DNA of 64,000 nucleotides from Silene latifolia (taxonomy: Eukaryota > Streptophyta > Magnoliopsida > Caryophyllales > Caryophyllaceae). Location of the stretch: assembly GCF_048544455.1 (NCBI RefSeq), contig NC_133536.1, positions 29,948,152 to 30,012,151 on the forward strand, in the 5' to 3' direction. The notes beneath the pieces were generated by a model. The model searched no databases and was not told where the DNA came from. It was given only the letters and a program-made list of their open reading frames with translations. Below are positions 48,797-61,070 of the stretch, one piece after another. Position 1 is the first letter of the stretch. The number at the start of each line of letters is the position of its first letter. The position numbers and the translations under genes are program-made.

Positions 48797-48923
48797 CTTG
48801 TTTACAACCGTCGTAAACAAGAATAATTTACAAGAGGTATAAATCCATCCAATCTCCCACAAATTTTTGAGGGTGATGGTGCTTTCCACCTCTTCGTTGT
48901 AACTTACAACGGTTGTAAACAAG
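48797..48923. mobile_element. Short MITE-like inverted repeat
   Basis: The ends are CTTGTTTACAACCGTCGTAA and, on the opposite strand, CTTGTTTACAACCGTTGTAA, with 19 of 20 matching. The whole unit is 127 bp. No convincing target duplication was seen, but GCGGATTA occurs on both sides (48781 and 48931). Confidence 0.5.
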
Positions 48924-48957
48924 GCTTAATGTGCGGATTATGATATTCTTAAAACAC

Positions 48958-49163
48958 AATTCTCATTTGTGACGGCCAATATCTGTCACAAGTTTGTGAT
49001 GTGTCAAATAAAATCCACATGAATAGATAAAGATAAATCATTTGTGATTCCCTAGGCACTCTAAAGATTGTTTTATTTACCTATGTGGATTTGTGGGTGA
49101 TACTTGATTCGTTACGAGCTTGTGACGGATATATTCGTTACAGCCTTACAGGTGAAACTTGCT
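48958..49163. mobile_element. MITE-like element with CATTTGTGACGG ends
   Basis: The left side has CTCATTTGTGACGGCC ... TCTGTCACAAG followed by AAAATCCACAT. The right side mirrors this with ATGTGGATTTGTGGG ... CTTGTGACGGATATATTCG. About 205 bp in total. The ends are decayed and the target duplication is unclear. Similar motifs occur near 16030 and 37350. Confidence 0.45.
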
Positions 49164-50022
49164 GATTTTTAAAACGACCCAACAAAAGTAGAGAAGAACT
49201 TTCAAAGAAGAAATGAAGAGCTCTATCAACAAACTGTCATGATGTTACATTTGAGAGATCAGTGTAGCTACCTATTTGCTGAATCATGCATTTTAAAATA
49301 AATAATCAAATGAAATAAAGCTGTACATTTTAAAAAAAAATAATCAAATGCAAATAAGGTTCTCCTACGGAGGGCGTAAATTGTTAGAGAAGATTACGAT
49401 ATTGTTGAGTACCATCTCGAGACTAGCTTTGCCTGTTCACGAAGAAAGAACTTCATATGTCATTTTACCAACAACCATTAAAAATGACATAATTTAAAAT
49501 ATAACATAAAATAACTTTTTCTAGTTACTTAATTAGTACGAGTAACTTCTTACGAAGTATAGACATTAACATTTAAAACAAAACCAAAAATAAAACCTAT
49601 TTTTTTTTGGAAAAAAAAAACACAATTTCCCAAAGAAAGAGCTTGGTCAATCACATTTATTTCACCAATCTTTGGCACATCATATATACAAATTCTCATT
49701 TAACACGGACACTATCCATCTTAAATTTAAGGCATATACTCTTGTATATATGATTAATAATGATTTTTCTATACTAACAAGTAACAACTATTCCGTATTA
49801 GACAACTTCCCATGTGATATATATCGATCATCAAACATAAGATAGCAAGTGGCCTTATTTTCTTGACCTAGTAAGCTTGTTTCAAGTTGATGTCCTGTAG
49901 TAAGCTTGTTCAGCTACTATTCAACTGGTTCATCAACATCAATTCAACTTGATTATAATAGAGGACCTCCATGCAATTAATTCCTCATCCTAATACATGC
50001 ATATAACCTTATCATTCATCAC

Positions 50023-50033
50023 TATTTATATAG
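50023..50033 (+). promoter_or_regulatory. TATA box of the peroxidase gene
   Basis: TATTTATATAG lies about 82-92 bp upstream of the ATG at 50115, a normal spacing allowing a leader of roughly 50-60 nt. Confidence 0.65.
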
Positions 50034-50114
50034 ATTGCATGCAAACCATCTTAACACAAGCTCTAATATACTTACTCTTACTAAAATCTTAAGAATACTT
50101 AGAGTTTTGATATC

Positions 50115-51403
<1,289 letters not shown>

Positions 51404-51428
51404 TTCGTGTTTCTGTTCTTTTTTAAGT

Positions 51429-51470
51429 ACCCCTCGTGAATGAATATCAACCTGTTCATTCTCGAGGGGT
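51429..51470 (+). promoter_or_regulatory. Hairpin in the peroxidase 3' untranslated region
   Basis: ACCCCTCGTGAATGAA pairs with TTCATTCTCGAGGGGT, 15 of 16 positions, with a 10-nt loop. It starts 25 nt after the stop codon. It may affect mRNA stability or 3' end formation; the role is unknown. Confidence 0.6.
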
Positions 51471-52022
51471 GACAAAATGGATAGATACACAAGTATTAAT
51501 TATACTCCTACTTACGGAGTATTTGTTTTAGTATAAATACAAAATATAACTTTCTTGTGCATAGACGAGAAGGAATTATAAAGGAACGCATCTACGAGAT
51601 ACACATATATACGGTATACGTAAATAACGTAATATATACTTTTAGAATGTTGGATTTTTCATGAGGGGTACTATGAGTAAATGTATAGATTGTTATGTTA
51701 GCGTTTTATTCATTTGTTGATGTAATTTGTGAATTATTTAATACGTACGTTCGTACATTGTATTGTATTGTAGCGTTATTATGAAATGACAGTGTTTGAG
51801 GTACCCATTATGATGTTTAAGGGAAATATAAGTGGGGAAATGTCTTAATTGTCTCATCTTCTAACTAACTAGGTACGAGAGAGATATATCAACTGTCACT
51901 TTCTGCACCCTTGCACTGCTATAAAATTTTAGTTTAAAATTAGAACATCTACAATGGTATGCTACTATGCTATACTACCTTGTAGTTTACCTTCCTTACT
52001 AATCCGTTCATTTTGATAGCTT
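51471..52022. other. 3' flank of the peroxidase gene
   Basis: AT-rich sequence without a recognisable gene. The 3' untranslated region probably extends into it; possible AATAAA-like signals are weak. Confidence 0.5.
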
Positions 52023-52229
52023 TGTTACATTGAATGAGTGTACATATAGTAGAAGACATACCCAAGGAATTGAGCATAGTTTGTGAGAAGTTTTATTAAG
52101 TGTAAATTAGTTGAGTGAAAGGAATGAATTACAGAGGAAAAACATATACAACTGGTATTGTGTATTAACCAAAGGACAATGCAAAAATCTACTCTAAAGT
52201 ATAGCTGACTCTATATTGTATCAACTAAA
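52023..52229 (-). repeat. 3' LTR of the copia element
   Basis: It begins TGTTACATTGAATG on the plus strand and is the same length as 57567-57773. The shared middle block includes AAGGAATTGAGCATAGTTTG. Confidence 0.88.
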
Positions 52230-52435
52230 GTTTTAAGACTTTGTGAACACATTTGCTACTTGCTCTTCGGTATTGACATAAGAGGTAGTAAGGAGCCCTT
52301 GCTGGATTTTTTCTCAAACAAAATGACAGTCTACCTCAATGTGTTTGGTGCGTTCATGATAGACTAAATTGCCTGCTATTGCAAGGGTAGCTTGATTGTC
52401 ACACTTGAGAGAAGCTCACCCCAGACGGGCCAGAC

Positions 52436-53450
52436 CTAAGTCCTGAAGAAGCTGGAACAACCAAGTGACTTCAGAGGTGGTAATGACCATGACCTTATAC
52501 TCAGCCTATGCACATGATCTGGACACAAAAGTTTGTTTCTTAGACTTCCAGAAAATAGGTGAATTGCCAAGTAAGATGCATAAGCATGTGGTGGACCTCC
52601 TGCTAAAGGCACATGAGGCCCAATTAGAGTCACAATAAGTAGTTAATTATTGGAATGCTGAGTCACTGGCAAATAAAATACCCTGGCCTGGAGGAGACTT
52701 ATTGAGGTATCTAAGAACCCTCCTGACATCTTGCATATGATCAGAGGTGGGGTTTTGAAGAAACTGACTAAGTAACTGCACTGGGAAAGCAATGTCAGGC
52801 CTTGTGATTGTTAAATAGATCAGTTTGCCCACCAGCTTTCGGTAGGTGTCTGGTTGGGGCAAGGGAGTCCTCTTCCCTGGTTCCAGTTTGTTGACAGAAT
52901 TGACTGGTAACTGTATGGCCCCAGGCTTGTATATTCCAAAAGTTTTGAGCAAGTCCATACATTGTGTACTTTTGGGAAACAAAGAGACCAACACAACTTC
53001 TGTCCACCTCTAAGCCAAGAAAATATTTTAGTTCACCCAGGTATTTCATATGAAAGGATGCATTAAGCTGTGACTTCAGGGAATGAATGTCAGTGGGATT
53101 GTCCCGTGTAATAACCATGTCATCCACGTAAATAAGAACGACAATTGTGCTGCCATTGTGTTGTTTCACAAACAGTGAGGTATCGGCATGGGATTTTCTG
53201 AAGCCATAGTTGAGTAAAACATGAATCTGTTTGGAGAACCAATGTGTAGGGGTCTATTTCAGGCCATAGAGAGACTTTATTAGTTTGCAGACCTTGGCTT
53301 CATAACTGAGTGTGTAAGACTCCCCCTGACCTGATATGTGTAGAATGCCATCATTATAGCCCTGTAGGAGTTTCATGTAGACATCCTACACCAGATCTCC
53401 ATGGAGAAAGGCATTGACCACATCCATTTGGTAGGTGTCCCACTTCTTGA
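52436..53450 (-). pseudogene. Copia reverse transcriptase and RNase H region (fossil)
   Basis: Reverse transcriptase is seen as VVLIYVDDMVITRDNPTDI and HMKYLGELKYFLGLEVDRS, then LVGKLIYLTITRPDIAFPVQ. RNase H sequence follows towards 52436. This is the RVT_2 family. Several breaks. Confidence 0.85.
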
Positions 53451-53725
53451 TGGCTACAATGGCAAGAAGGGCTCTGACTGTAGACATTTTGGCCACTGGG
53501 GCAAAAGTTTCATCATAGTCAACTCCAGGAAGTTGTCTGAAGCCCTAGACCACCAATCTAGCCTTGTGTCTTTCTATGGAACCATCTAAATTAAATATAG
53601 TCTTAAAGATCCATTTGCATCCTATAGCCTTTCCCTCTTGGGCAGTTCAGTGAGCTACAAAGTGTTGTTGTCATGAAGAGCTTGCAATTCAAGGTTCATG
53701 GCTTGGATCCATTGTGGGTGCTAAG

Positions 53726-54437
53726 TAGAGGTGGCAAACGGGTCAATCGGATAAGTTTTGGTTTGAGTTCTTTCGGATCGGGTTATTTCAGTTTATCTTT
53801 TTTTTTTCTTTTCGATTTCAGTTCGGTTCAACTCAGGTTGGATTCAGTTTCCAATTTTAATCGGTTGTAGATATTTCGGGTCGGTTCAGATTTGAGTCGG
53901 GTCAATATTGGAGCAAACAAGGTTCAAATCGGGTCAATATCAGAGCAGATGAGAGTTCGAGTCAGGTCATAATCAGATGTCAAATGATTAGGTTTTTATT
54001 CAAAACATTAGATATAATACAAATATATATTTTTTAAAAAAGTAATACATAATGATTTTTTGAATAATTACGATATAATATTAATTAATTGACGTTAAAT
54101 GGGTGACACTAATGTATAAAAAGAAACCTTAGATGTGACGTCTAGGTACATTAGGGTTAATTCGGGTTTCAATGTTGGGTTTCAGTCATCAATGTACGGG
54201 TTGAAATCGGTTCAGGTATATATCGGTTCGGATTAAAACAATTCAGGTTGAAGTAGTTCAGGTTCATTCGATCTTGGGTCTATTTCGGGTATTACAAATT
54301 CGGTTAAGTTTCGAATCAATTCAGGTCAATTTAGGTTTCGGGGCGAAGTTCAGTTATACCTTTCGGATGTACGGTCAGGTGTCGATTCAGGTATTTTCGA
54401 TCGGTTTTTCGGTTTCGGTATACTTTTGCCAGGTGAA
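53726..54437. mobile_element. hAT MITE inserted in the copia element
   Basis: A perfect 8-bp target duplication, GTGCTAAG (53718-53725 and 54438-54445), flanks a 712-bp non-coding element. Its ends are TAGAGGTGGCAAACGG and, reverse-complemented, TTCACCTGGCAAAAG. Subterminal and internal sequence is made of TTCGGTTC/GGGTCGG-like motifs. It is the same general type as the remnant at 14789-15187. It must be younger than the copia insertion. Confidence 0.88.
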
Positions 54438-54445
54438 GTGCTAAG

Positions 54446-55840
54446 CAGCTTCTTGGAAAGTGTTGGGGTCTGGTTCAAGGAGATATGTAGTGACATGTCT
54501 TGCAAAGGGCTGAGGTAAATGTAGCTGAACCAGATTGGCAATGGTGGAGGGAGCCATGACAGGGTTGTGAACAACATAGTCTTTGGTCCACTCAGGTGCT
54601 GTTTTGATCCTGGTGGATCTAGTGTGTGGTTCAAGGACATTGTCATTCTCAGAAGAAGGTTCAGGCTCCTGTGACATCTCCACCTGATCAATATGAGTCA
54701 GTGGATCAGGAGAGGCAACTGGTGGAACATCAGGTTCTATGAGAGTGGATATGTCATTTGCAGGTTGAGAGATTGATGTTGGACGATCTACTGCTTGTAG
54801 TGAGGGAAGAAATTGAGAGAAGTTGTTGATTTTATAAGAGAAAACATCTTCAAGGAACCTGACATCCCTGGAAACAAAAACTGTCTTCTTAACTATGCCA
54901 TATACTCTATATCCCTTTTGGGATAAAGGGTATCCCAAGAAAACACAAGGTATACCCCTGGCCTGAAATTTATCCTTCTTTCTGCTTGGGTTGTGTACCA
55001 TGACCAAGCATCCAAATACTCTCTTCTGATCATACTGAGAATTTTTATGAAATAGAATGTCATAGGGTGTTTTATTTTCCAGTACTTCAGTGGGTAATCT
55101 GTTAATGATATAAGATGGAGTGAGTACACAATCACCTAGAAGGTTAATGGCAAGCCTGAGCTAAACCTTAGTGCCCTGCTGATTTCAAGAATGTGTATAT
55201 GTTTCCTTTCAACCATCCCATTCTGCTGTTGTGTGTCAACACAACTATTTTGTTGCCATATGCCTTTAGACAATATGTATTTCTTGATATCACCTTCTGT
55301 AATTTCAAGAACATTATCAGATCTTAGAGTTTTGATGGTTCTCCCAAATTTATTCTTAATGAATTTATAGAATTGAATAAGCAAAGGGGCAACTTCTGAT
55401 TTATATTTTCATGAGATAGACCCAAGTGACCCTGTAGTGATCATCAACAAGAGTTAGAAAGTACATGTTTTTGTTCCTGGTTTCCTTCCTTTAAGGTCCC
55501 CATACATCTATGTGGACTAGATCAAATAGTATAGCTGCTTTGTGTGTCCTGATAGGAAATGATAATCTGGTTTGCTTAACCATGGAGAAGGTAATACAAA
55601 CACTTCTAGTATGTGATCTTTTTTTATTTTGGTATGCTTGCTATGTGTCTTAATTTGTTATCTGTGGTATGTCTCAACCTTAAGTGCCAAACATCATGTA
55701 TTTTGTCATTAGTAGTTGGCAAATTAGTACATATATTTTCAGGTGCATTACAAGAGTTGAAAACTATGCCACCTGAAAGTTGTCCTTTACCAGAAGATAA
55801 AATAGTAGTACTAGCATTACATAAAACAGGTTCATTCAAC
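54446..55840 (-). pseudogene. Copia integrase and pre-integrase region (fossil)
   Basis: The pre-integrase domain is seen as KIHDVWHLRLRHTTDNKLRH near 55640-55720. Integrase follows with KTLRSDNVLEITEG, QQNGMVERKH and, further on, GIPCVFLGYPLSQKGYRVYG. Several breaks. Confidence 0.85.
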
Positions 55841-55950
55841 CCGATGGAAACATTAACTAACTTAGGGTGATCTCTAACAACATTATTTAGTAGATAATAG
55901 ACCCCATTGTTTTATTTTCTAAGCCCCTTAATCTTCCTTGTTTGAGAGAA

Positions 55951-57340
55951 CTATATCAAACACAAATTTTCATAAAATACAACATAACATTTTTCTTCTC
56001 TTGTCAGTTTGTGGACATATAACAAGTTGTTTCTAAAGGTAGGAACAAATAATACTTTGTTCAGTGTCAAACCATTAACAAATCTGTATGATCCCATATG
56101 AGAAACAGTAGTAGTTTCTCCATTAGGTAGATTTTCAAGGATATTCAAGTTAGAGATCATATGATCTAAGGCTCCAGAGTCTCTGATCCATTCATGAGAG
56201 GAATTAGAGGCATAACAACAAGTCATACAGGCCATACCTGCCATACCTTCAAAGTTCACTTCCATTTCATCCTCGGTCTCAGGATGACTGCTAGCTCCTT
56301 TTCCCTTGTTGTTACTCATTAACTGTTCAAATTGTTGGGTAGTTAAGGTCATGTTGCCTTCCATATCAACAAAACCATCTCCCATTGCATCATTAGCATC
56401 CTTCCCATGCCTAGGATAGTTGTTGTGTTTTCCTTTGTGAGCTCCTAACTTGAACCCTTTTGAACTTGAACCCAAACCTTGTGATTTTTCAGGGTATTTC
56501 TTGGACATAAGGTGGTCAGCTGGATATCCAATGACCTTCCAACATTGAGCCTTAGCATGTCCCTTCCTTGTGCACACTGGACACTTAGGATCTCCATCTG
56601 CTTCTTTCTGACCAGTATACAAAAATGTGTTATCTGCTTTGTTGTATCAGGAGCCTTGTAGTTCATCCTTTGTGCTTCTTCATATTGGAAGATGGTAACT
56701 GCTTCTTCCATAGTTGGAAGTGGGGACATCATGAGCACATTTCTCTTCATAATAGAGTATGATAGGTTCAAGCCATTCAAGAACTGGAACAACTTCCTTT
56801 CATCATGTTCCTTAATTTGAGCATTTAACCAAGCATTGACCTCGGGAGTTACTTGAGTAAATGGTGGCCAATCTGACATTATTTCAAGATGCTGCTAGAG
56901 GATCCACAACTCTGTAAAGTATTCACAGATGGACTTGTCTCCTTGTTAAAGCTCATCAAGCTCTCTATTGAGCATAAACTTCCTAGCTCCATTACTTACA
57001 TAGAATTGTTTTTGGAGGTAGTCCCAGATCTCTTTGGCAGTTCTGGTATACATAACATATCTCTTAATAGGCTGCTCCACATTATGCATAATCCAGGCGA
57101 TGAGGAGGCAATTACATGTATCCCAGGATGCTTCTTTGAGAGGATCATTGATGGTCTCTTCACCACTTCAGTCAGAAATCCGAGCTTTTTTTTTTAGAAC
57201 AAATTGGAATCTCCATTTATCTCTTCCATTCAAGATAATTTTCAATGTCAGGCAGTTTTGTATCCACCACTGGGTAAGTAGTCTCAGCTGGATGCAGGTA
57301 AAGTGGATCTGTAGGATCCATGGTGAATGTTATGTTTGAG
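55951..57340 (-). pseudogene. Copia gag region (fossil)
   Basis: Gag sequence is seen as VNAWLNAQIKEHDERKLFQF and LNGLNLSYSIMKRNVLM, followed by a zinc knuckle (CPVCTRKGHAKAQCW) and a protease-like segment (SSHEWIRDSGALDHMIS). The upstream end lies close to the primer binding site. Several breaks. Confidence 0.82.
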
Positions 57341-57552
57341 GAGATTGGTGGAGTTTGAGTCACTATGTTGTCATATTTTCAGAGTTGCAAAATGGATTTT
57401 TTTAGGCCATTTAGTTGAGATTGATTTTTTGTGAGTTGAGTAGTGAGAATTCAGTGATGATCTCATTGCTTCTTAAATAGGAAACCTTGTACTAATTTAG
57501 TTGAGACTTAGTAATTGCTCTCCTTGTATGGTTATCAGTCTCCTCATTCCTG

Positions 57553-57565
57553 AGGCTCTGATACC
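57553..57565 (-). other. Primer binding site of the copia element
   Basis: Directly inside the right LTR the minus strand reads CGGTATCAGAGCC, the initiator-Met tRNA type with one change at the first base. It identifies the right LTR as the 5' LTR. Confidence 0.8.
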
Positions 57566-57566
57566 G

Positions 57567-57773
57567 TGTTGCATTGAATGTGTGTGCAAAAAGTAGATGA
57601 CATACGCAAGGAATTGAGCATAGTTTGTGAGAAGTGTTATTAAGTGTAAATTAGTTGAGTGAACTGAATGAATTACAGAGGAAGGATATATACAACTGGT
57701 GATGTGTATTAGGCAAAGGACAATGCAAAAAACTGCTCTAAAGTACAACTGACTCTATATTGTATTAACTACA
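57567..57773 (-). repeat. 5' LTR of the copia element
   Basis: 207 bp; on the element strand it begins TGTAGTTAATACAATATAG and ends CAATGCAACA. Its match in 52023-52229 is about 89% by eye. Confidence 0.88.
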
Positions 57774-57861
57774 CTGCTCAATGCTTTATATAGGGTCTTT
57801 GTCACTTCTTTTTGCTGGCCCATGACTTGTACTTGGTTGAATAGTTTTATTATTATATTAT

Positions 57862-59500
57862 TATTATTATTATTATTTTTTTTTTTTGACAAGGGTGAAA
57901 TAATGTTTTACATTCCAGTATCATGGAGAGAACCATGTTGATATACTACAATATAAAACAAAGCTAAATTAAACATAGGACTATAGATTACTACTAAGGA
58001 ACAGCCACCGGCGACGAAATATCTGCATCGGGTATCAGAAACATGTTGATGGAGTACGGTGGAATGGAGCAGAGCTTCATCATCCAACTCATCAGTAAGG
58101 CTAACATCACCCATAGGACATTGAACCAATCGAAATATCATGAGACAAGCACGAGGTGCACTTACGCCACAAGAGCGTAGAAATTTAAAGGTGAAAACAG
58201 ACGACGAAGGCATGTCTTCGATGGAGATCACTCTCCTACACCACTGTGATCGGCCACAACACTCAACGAACCAACAACCAAAGACAACGAGCAAACTGAC
58301 GAGACTGAGAAGAAAAATCTCCTTAACCAATCCCCTGGCCATGAACACCCAAGAATGACATTCTCGGGAGAGAACAACACAATCCGGATAGACAGCCACC
58401 ATCACCGGCAGGATTATTAGAAGAAACTGAAAACAACAGAAATTGAAAGAAAACAACATGAACTTTTGAGGAGAACCACCGCTTCCAACTCACCCAACAT
58501 CACATCACAGACCACCCCAAATTCACACAATCAAACACACCACTTCCAAATTGTTTAATGCAACAATACCAATGAAAATCCAACACCAACTAGGGACAAA
58601 AATCACCTTCCAACCAACTATAACCCAAAATCCACATCTAGCTGCATTAAACATTACCAAAATCAAAGACAAACGGAAGCAAGGACCATCCGTCAAAGCA
58701 AAACCAGACCCAAAACAGACCAACAAAGCCTGCCTAAAGTAGTCAATCAGGACCAAGAAGGAAAGGGTAACAGCAGAGGAAGACCGACACACAAAAGACA
58801 TGCACAACTCGACTGGTGGGGGAAGGGGCGAGGGGAAGGGGGACACCAAATCAAGTACATGCACAACCAAACAGAACCACAATCGACACAAAGGGAACAT
58901 GCAAAACCCGACTGATGGGGGAAGGGGCGAGGGGAGGGGAGACACCAAATCAAGTACATGCACAACCCAACAGAACCAAGAAACTACCATAAAAACCAAC
59001 ACCACCACAGACTAACCGACTTGACGATTGACGACTCGAGACAAACAAAGACATACAAGGGGAGGTGGGGGGAGGGGCGAGGAGGAGGGGAAACACCTCC
59101 TCGGTAGAGTCAGACGGAAAGAAAGGCGACGGAGAAGGCGGAGATGGATGACAACAACCAGCCACAACGGAAGTCAGTGATACACAAAAAAACAGCGACA
59201 TGCAGCGATGGACCATGATTATAGAAGGGAAAATGATAAACAGAACACAGCCCCTAAGAGAGTAAAAGAGAAATTGGTATAAGTTGGATTAATCAATAGC
59301 AAAGTGATGGTTCGCCGGAGATGAGCACAATCAAGGACTCATCTCCGGTGAAAGATTGTGAAATAAAGGGGTGGAGGATGGGAGGATGGTGGCAGCGGCG
59401 GTGCAAAGGGAAATGGAGGCTTAGTTTTTAGGGTTTTTTTGGAGAGAATTTTAGAGAGAGAAGTTAGTGAGAAGCAGCAGTTCCGACGGATATATTAATT
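57862..59500 (-). mobile_element. LINE-like retroposon without recognisable reverse transcriptase
   Basis: On the minus strand the 3' end reads TTTCACCCTTGTC followed by a run of A and then TAA repeats (57862-57893), a typical plant LINE/SINE tail. The 5' end, near 59500, has CTTCTCTCTCTAAAATTCTC followed by AAAACCC-rich sequence and a CACCGGAGATGAG-like segment, as in many LINE leaders. ATTATATTATTATTATT flanks both sides and may be a target duplication, although it is low-complexity. The interior has no reverse transcriptase and includes a G-rich tandem repeat. It may be a deleted LINE or a non-autonomous derivative. Confidence 0.5.
58811..58985. repeat. G-rich tandem repeat, about 102 bp unit, two copies
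   Basis: Each unit contains GGGGGAAGGGGCGAGGGG followed by GACACCAAATCAAGTACATG and CACAACC. Copies start at about 58816 and 58918. A third, looser G-rich block occurs near 59060-59090. The plus strand could form G-quadruplexes. Confidence 0.85.
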
Positions 59501-60600
59501 GATGATTATATTATTATTATTGTCTCTTCTACATATGCCAAAATAATACAGCAAGAGAAAACAAGTATGAAGAATATTATCACTGTTCATTTGTTTCATA
59601 TTGATTACCTACACAAAATTTAGTTTCTTATCCAAATTGAAAGAAACATCATGCATTAGATTTCCAAAAGTTACTCAATTATTATCCTACTACAATTAAC
59701 GGAGGTATAATTTTTGTCCTTTAAAATTAATTTTGCTAATAAGTATTTTTTTCAATTTTGATCTATCTCGCAACACATATATCATATGAAAGTCTTTATT
59801 TTGATTTTGGATTTTGGATTCATGATAACTAATTTTGCTATGTATTATTTGTGTTATTAATTGGACATATTAGCTAAGCTAAATCACACAAACATGAAAA
59901 ACAGGGAGATGAAAATTTACCATTTATAAAAACTAGGAACCCAAAATGAATTACGGGAACCTTGAGTACCTAAAATATATTTGTTTATAAACCACCCAAA
60001 GTGGAACTTTGCGAATGTGAGGTACCAAAAACTGGAATTTTGCCAAACCTCTGGTACCCAAAGTGAAAATACCCAACCATGTCAATTTTTCAAGCTTCAC
60101 TGCTTTGTAGCTACTCACGTCTCCAATGGTAAGGAATAACATGTTGTAGTTTAAGTGACCCTATATCACCCCAATCATCCAATAGAAAGCAAGCAAAATA
60201 ATTTCAAGCTAGTAACATTTGGTAAAGCCGGTTTTGTTAGAAAGTGAGTTTGTTTTTCATTGCTCCAAGGGTAAGATACTTGCTTGACAATTCATAAAAA
60301 CTGCAAGTGCTTTTAATCAATAATTGAAGTTGCTCTTAGCAAATATGAAAGTAACACTATTGTTACATCATAAATTTCGATCATGACAAATAAATCTTTG
60401 ACAACATCTAAGTCGATATTCTAAGAACAAAATAATAGCATAGAACAACCTTTCATTCTATCATTCTTAAGAACGTATTTATATAAGTCATATGCAAACT
60501 GCTAGGGTTCGCAAATACCAAAGCCCCAAAACAATACTAGACAATATAATACTACACATACTATGAACATGCGTAGTTTGTTACTTCCCCACAAGCATAC
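59501..60600. other. AT-rich intergenic sequence
   Basis: No gene or element with ends was recognised. The last 100 bases may belong to the copia fragment that follows. Confidence 0.45.
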
Positions 60601-60639
60601 ATATTGTAAATGGCCTTCTTAAAGACAAATTATGAGACA

Positions 60640-61065
60640 CCGAGTTCCTTGGTAAGCACGTCCACAAGTTGCTTGTTAGTAGAGACATACAGCGGTACAA
60701 TGAAGCCATCTTTAATTGCGTCCTAGACAAAGTAGCAATTTGTTATATATTATAATATGCTTTGTACGCTTATGGAACATAGGATTCTGAGTGATATGTA
60801 AAGCCGACTGACAATCCTTGGATATGGATACAACAATGGTATGATCAACGCCTAAATTGAGAAAAAAGCCATTTACTCATTTAATTTGACACGTAATTGT
60901 AGCCAACAAGCGATGCTTTGCTTCTGCAGAAGAGCGGGATACAATTAGTTTCTTTTTAGTCTTCGAGTACACATGGGACAACCAACGCACACAAGCCACC
61001 CACTAAGAGAATAGTGTGTGATGGGACACACAACTAGTCAGGATCACAATATCTAGTAAGGCGGC
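60640..61065 (-). pseudogene. Copia pol fragment, RNase H region (fossil)
   Basis: Read on the minus strand, short peptides of the copia RNase H are legible: a YCDPD-like segment near 61035, SSAEA-like sequence near 60930 and a segment matching the region after it. It is a heavily broken fossil. The solo LTR at 61071 has inserted into or next to it. Confidence 0.6.
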
Positions 61066-61070
61066 ATAAG

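Larger units (their letters stand above)
48152..50022. other. Intergenic region between the RING-CH and peroxidase genes
   Basis: No gene was recognised. The first few hundred bases are presumably the 3' end of the RING-CH transcript. Two small inverted-repeat elements lie within it (48797-48923 and about 48958-49163). The rest is AT-rich. Confidence 0.5.
52023..57773 (-). mobile_element. Ty1/copia LTR retrotransposon (fossil), with hAT insertion
   Basis: Two 207-bp LTRs flank a minus-strand copia coding region in the order gag, zinc knuckle, pre-integrase, integrase, reverse transcriptase, RNase H (right to left). Excluding the 712-bp hAT element at 53726-54437, its length is about 5.0 kb, normal for copia. 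The LTRs differ at about 23 of 207 positions by eye (about 11%), so the insertion is several million years old. The flanking pentamers do not match. The element is broken in many places. Confidence 0.9.

Noticed and set aside
52018-57778. Target duplication of the copia element
   Set aside because: The flanking pentamers AGCTT and CTGCT do not match; decay or recombination may have removed it.
57908-59216. Hydrophobic open frames suggesting membrane proteins
   Set aside because: They come from the G-rich repeat and the LINE-like body, show no domain and contain internal repeats identical at DNA level.
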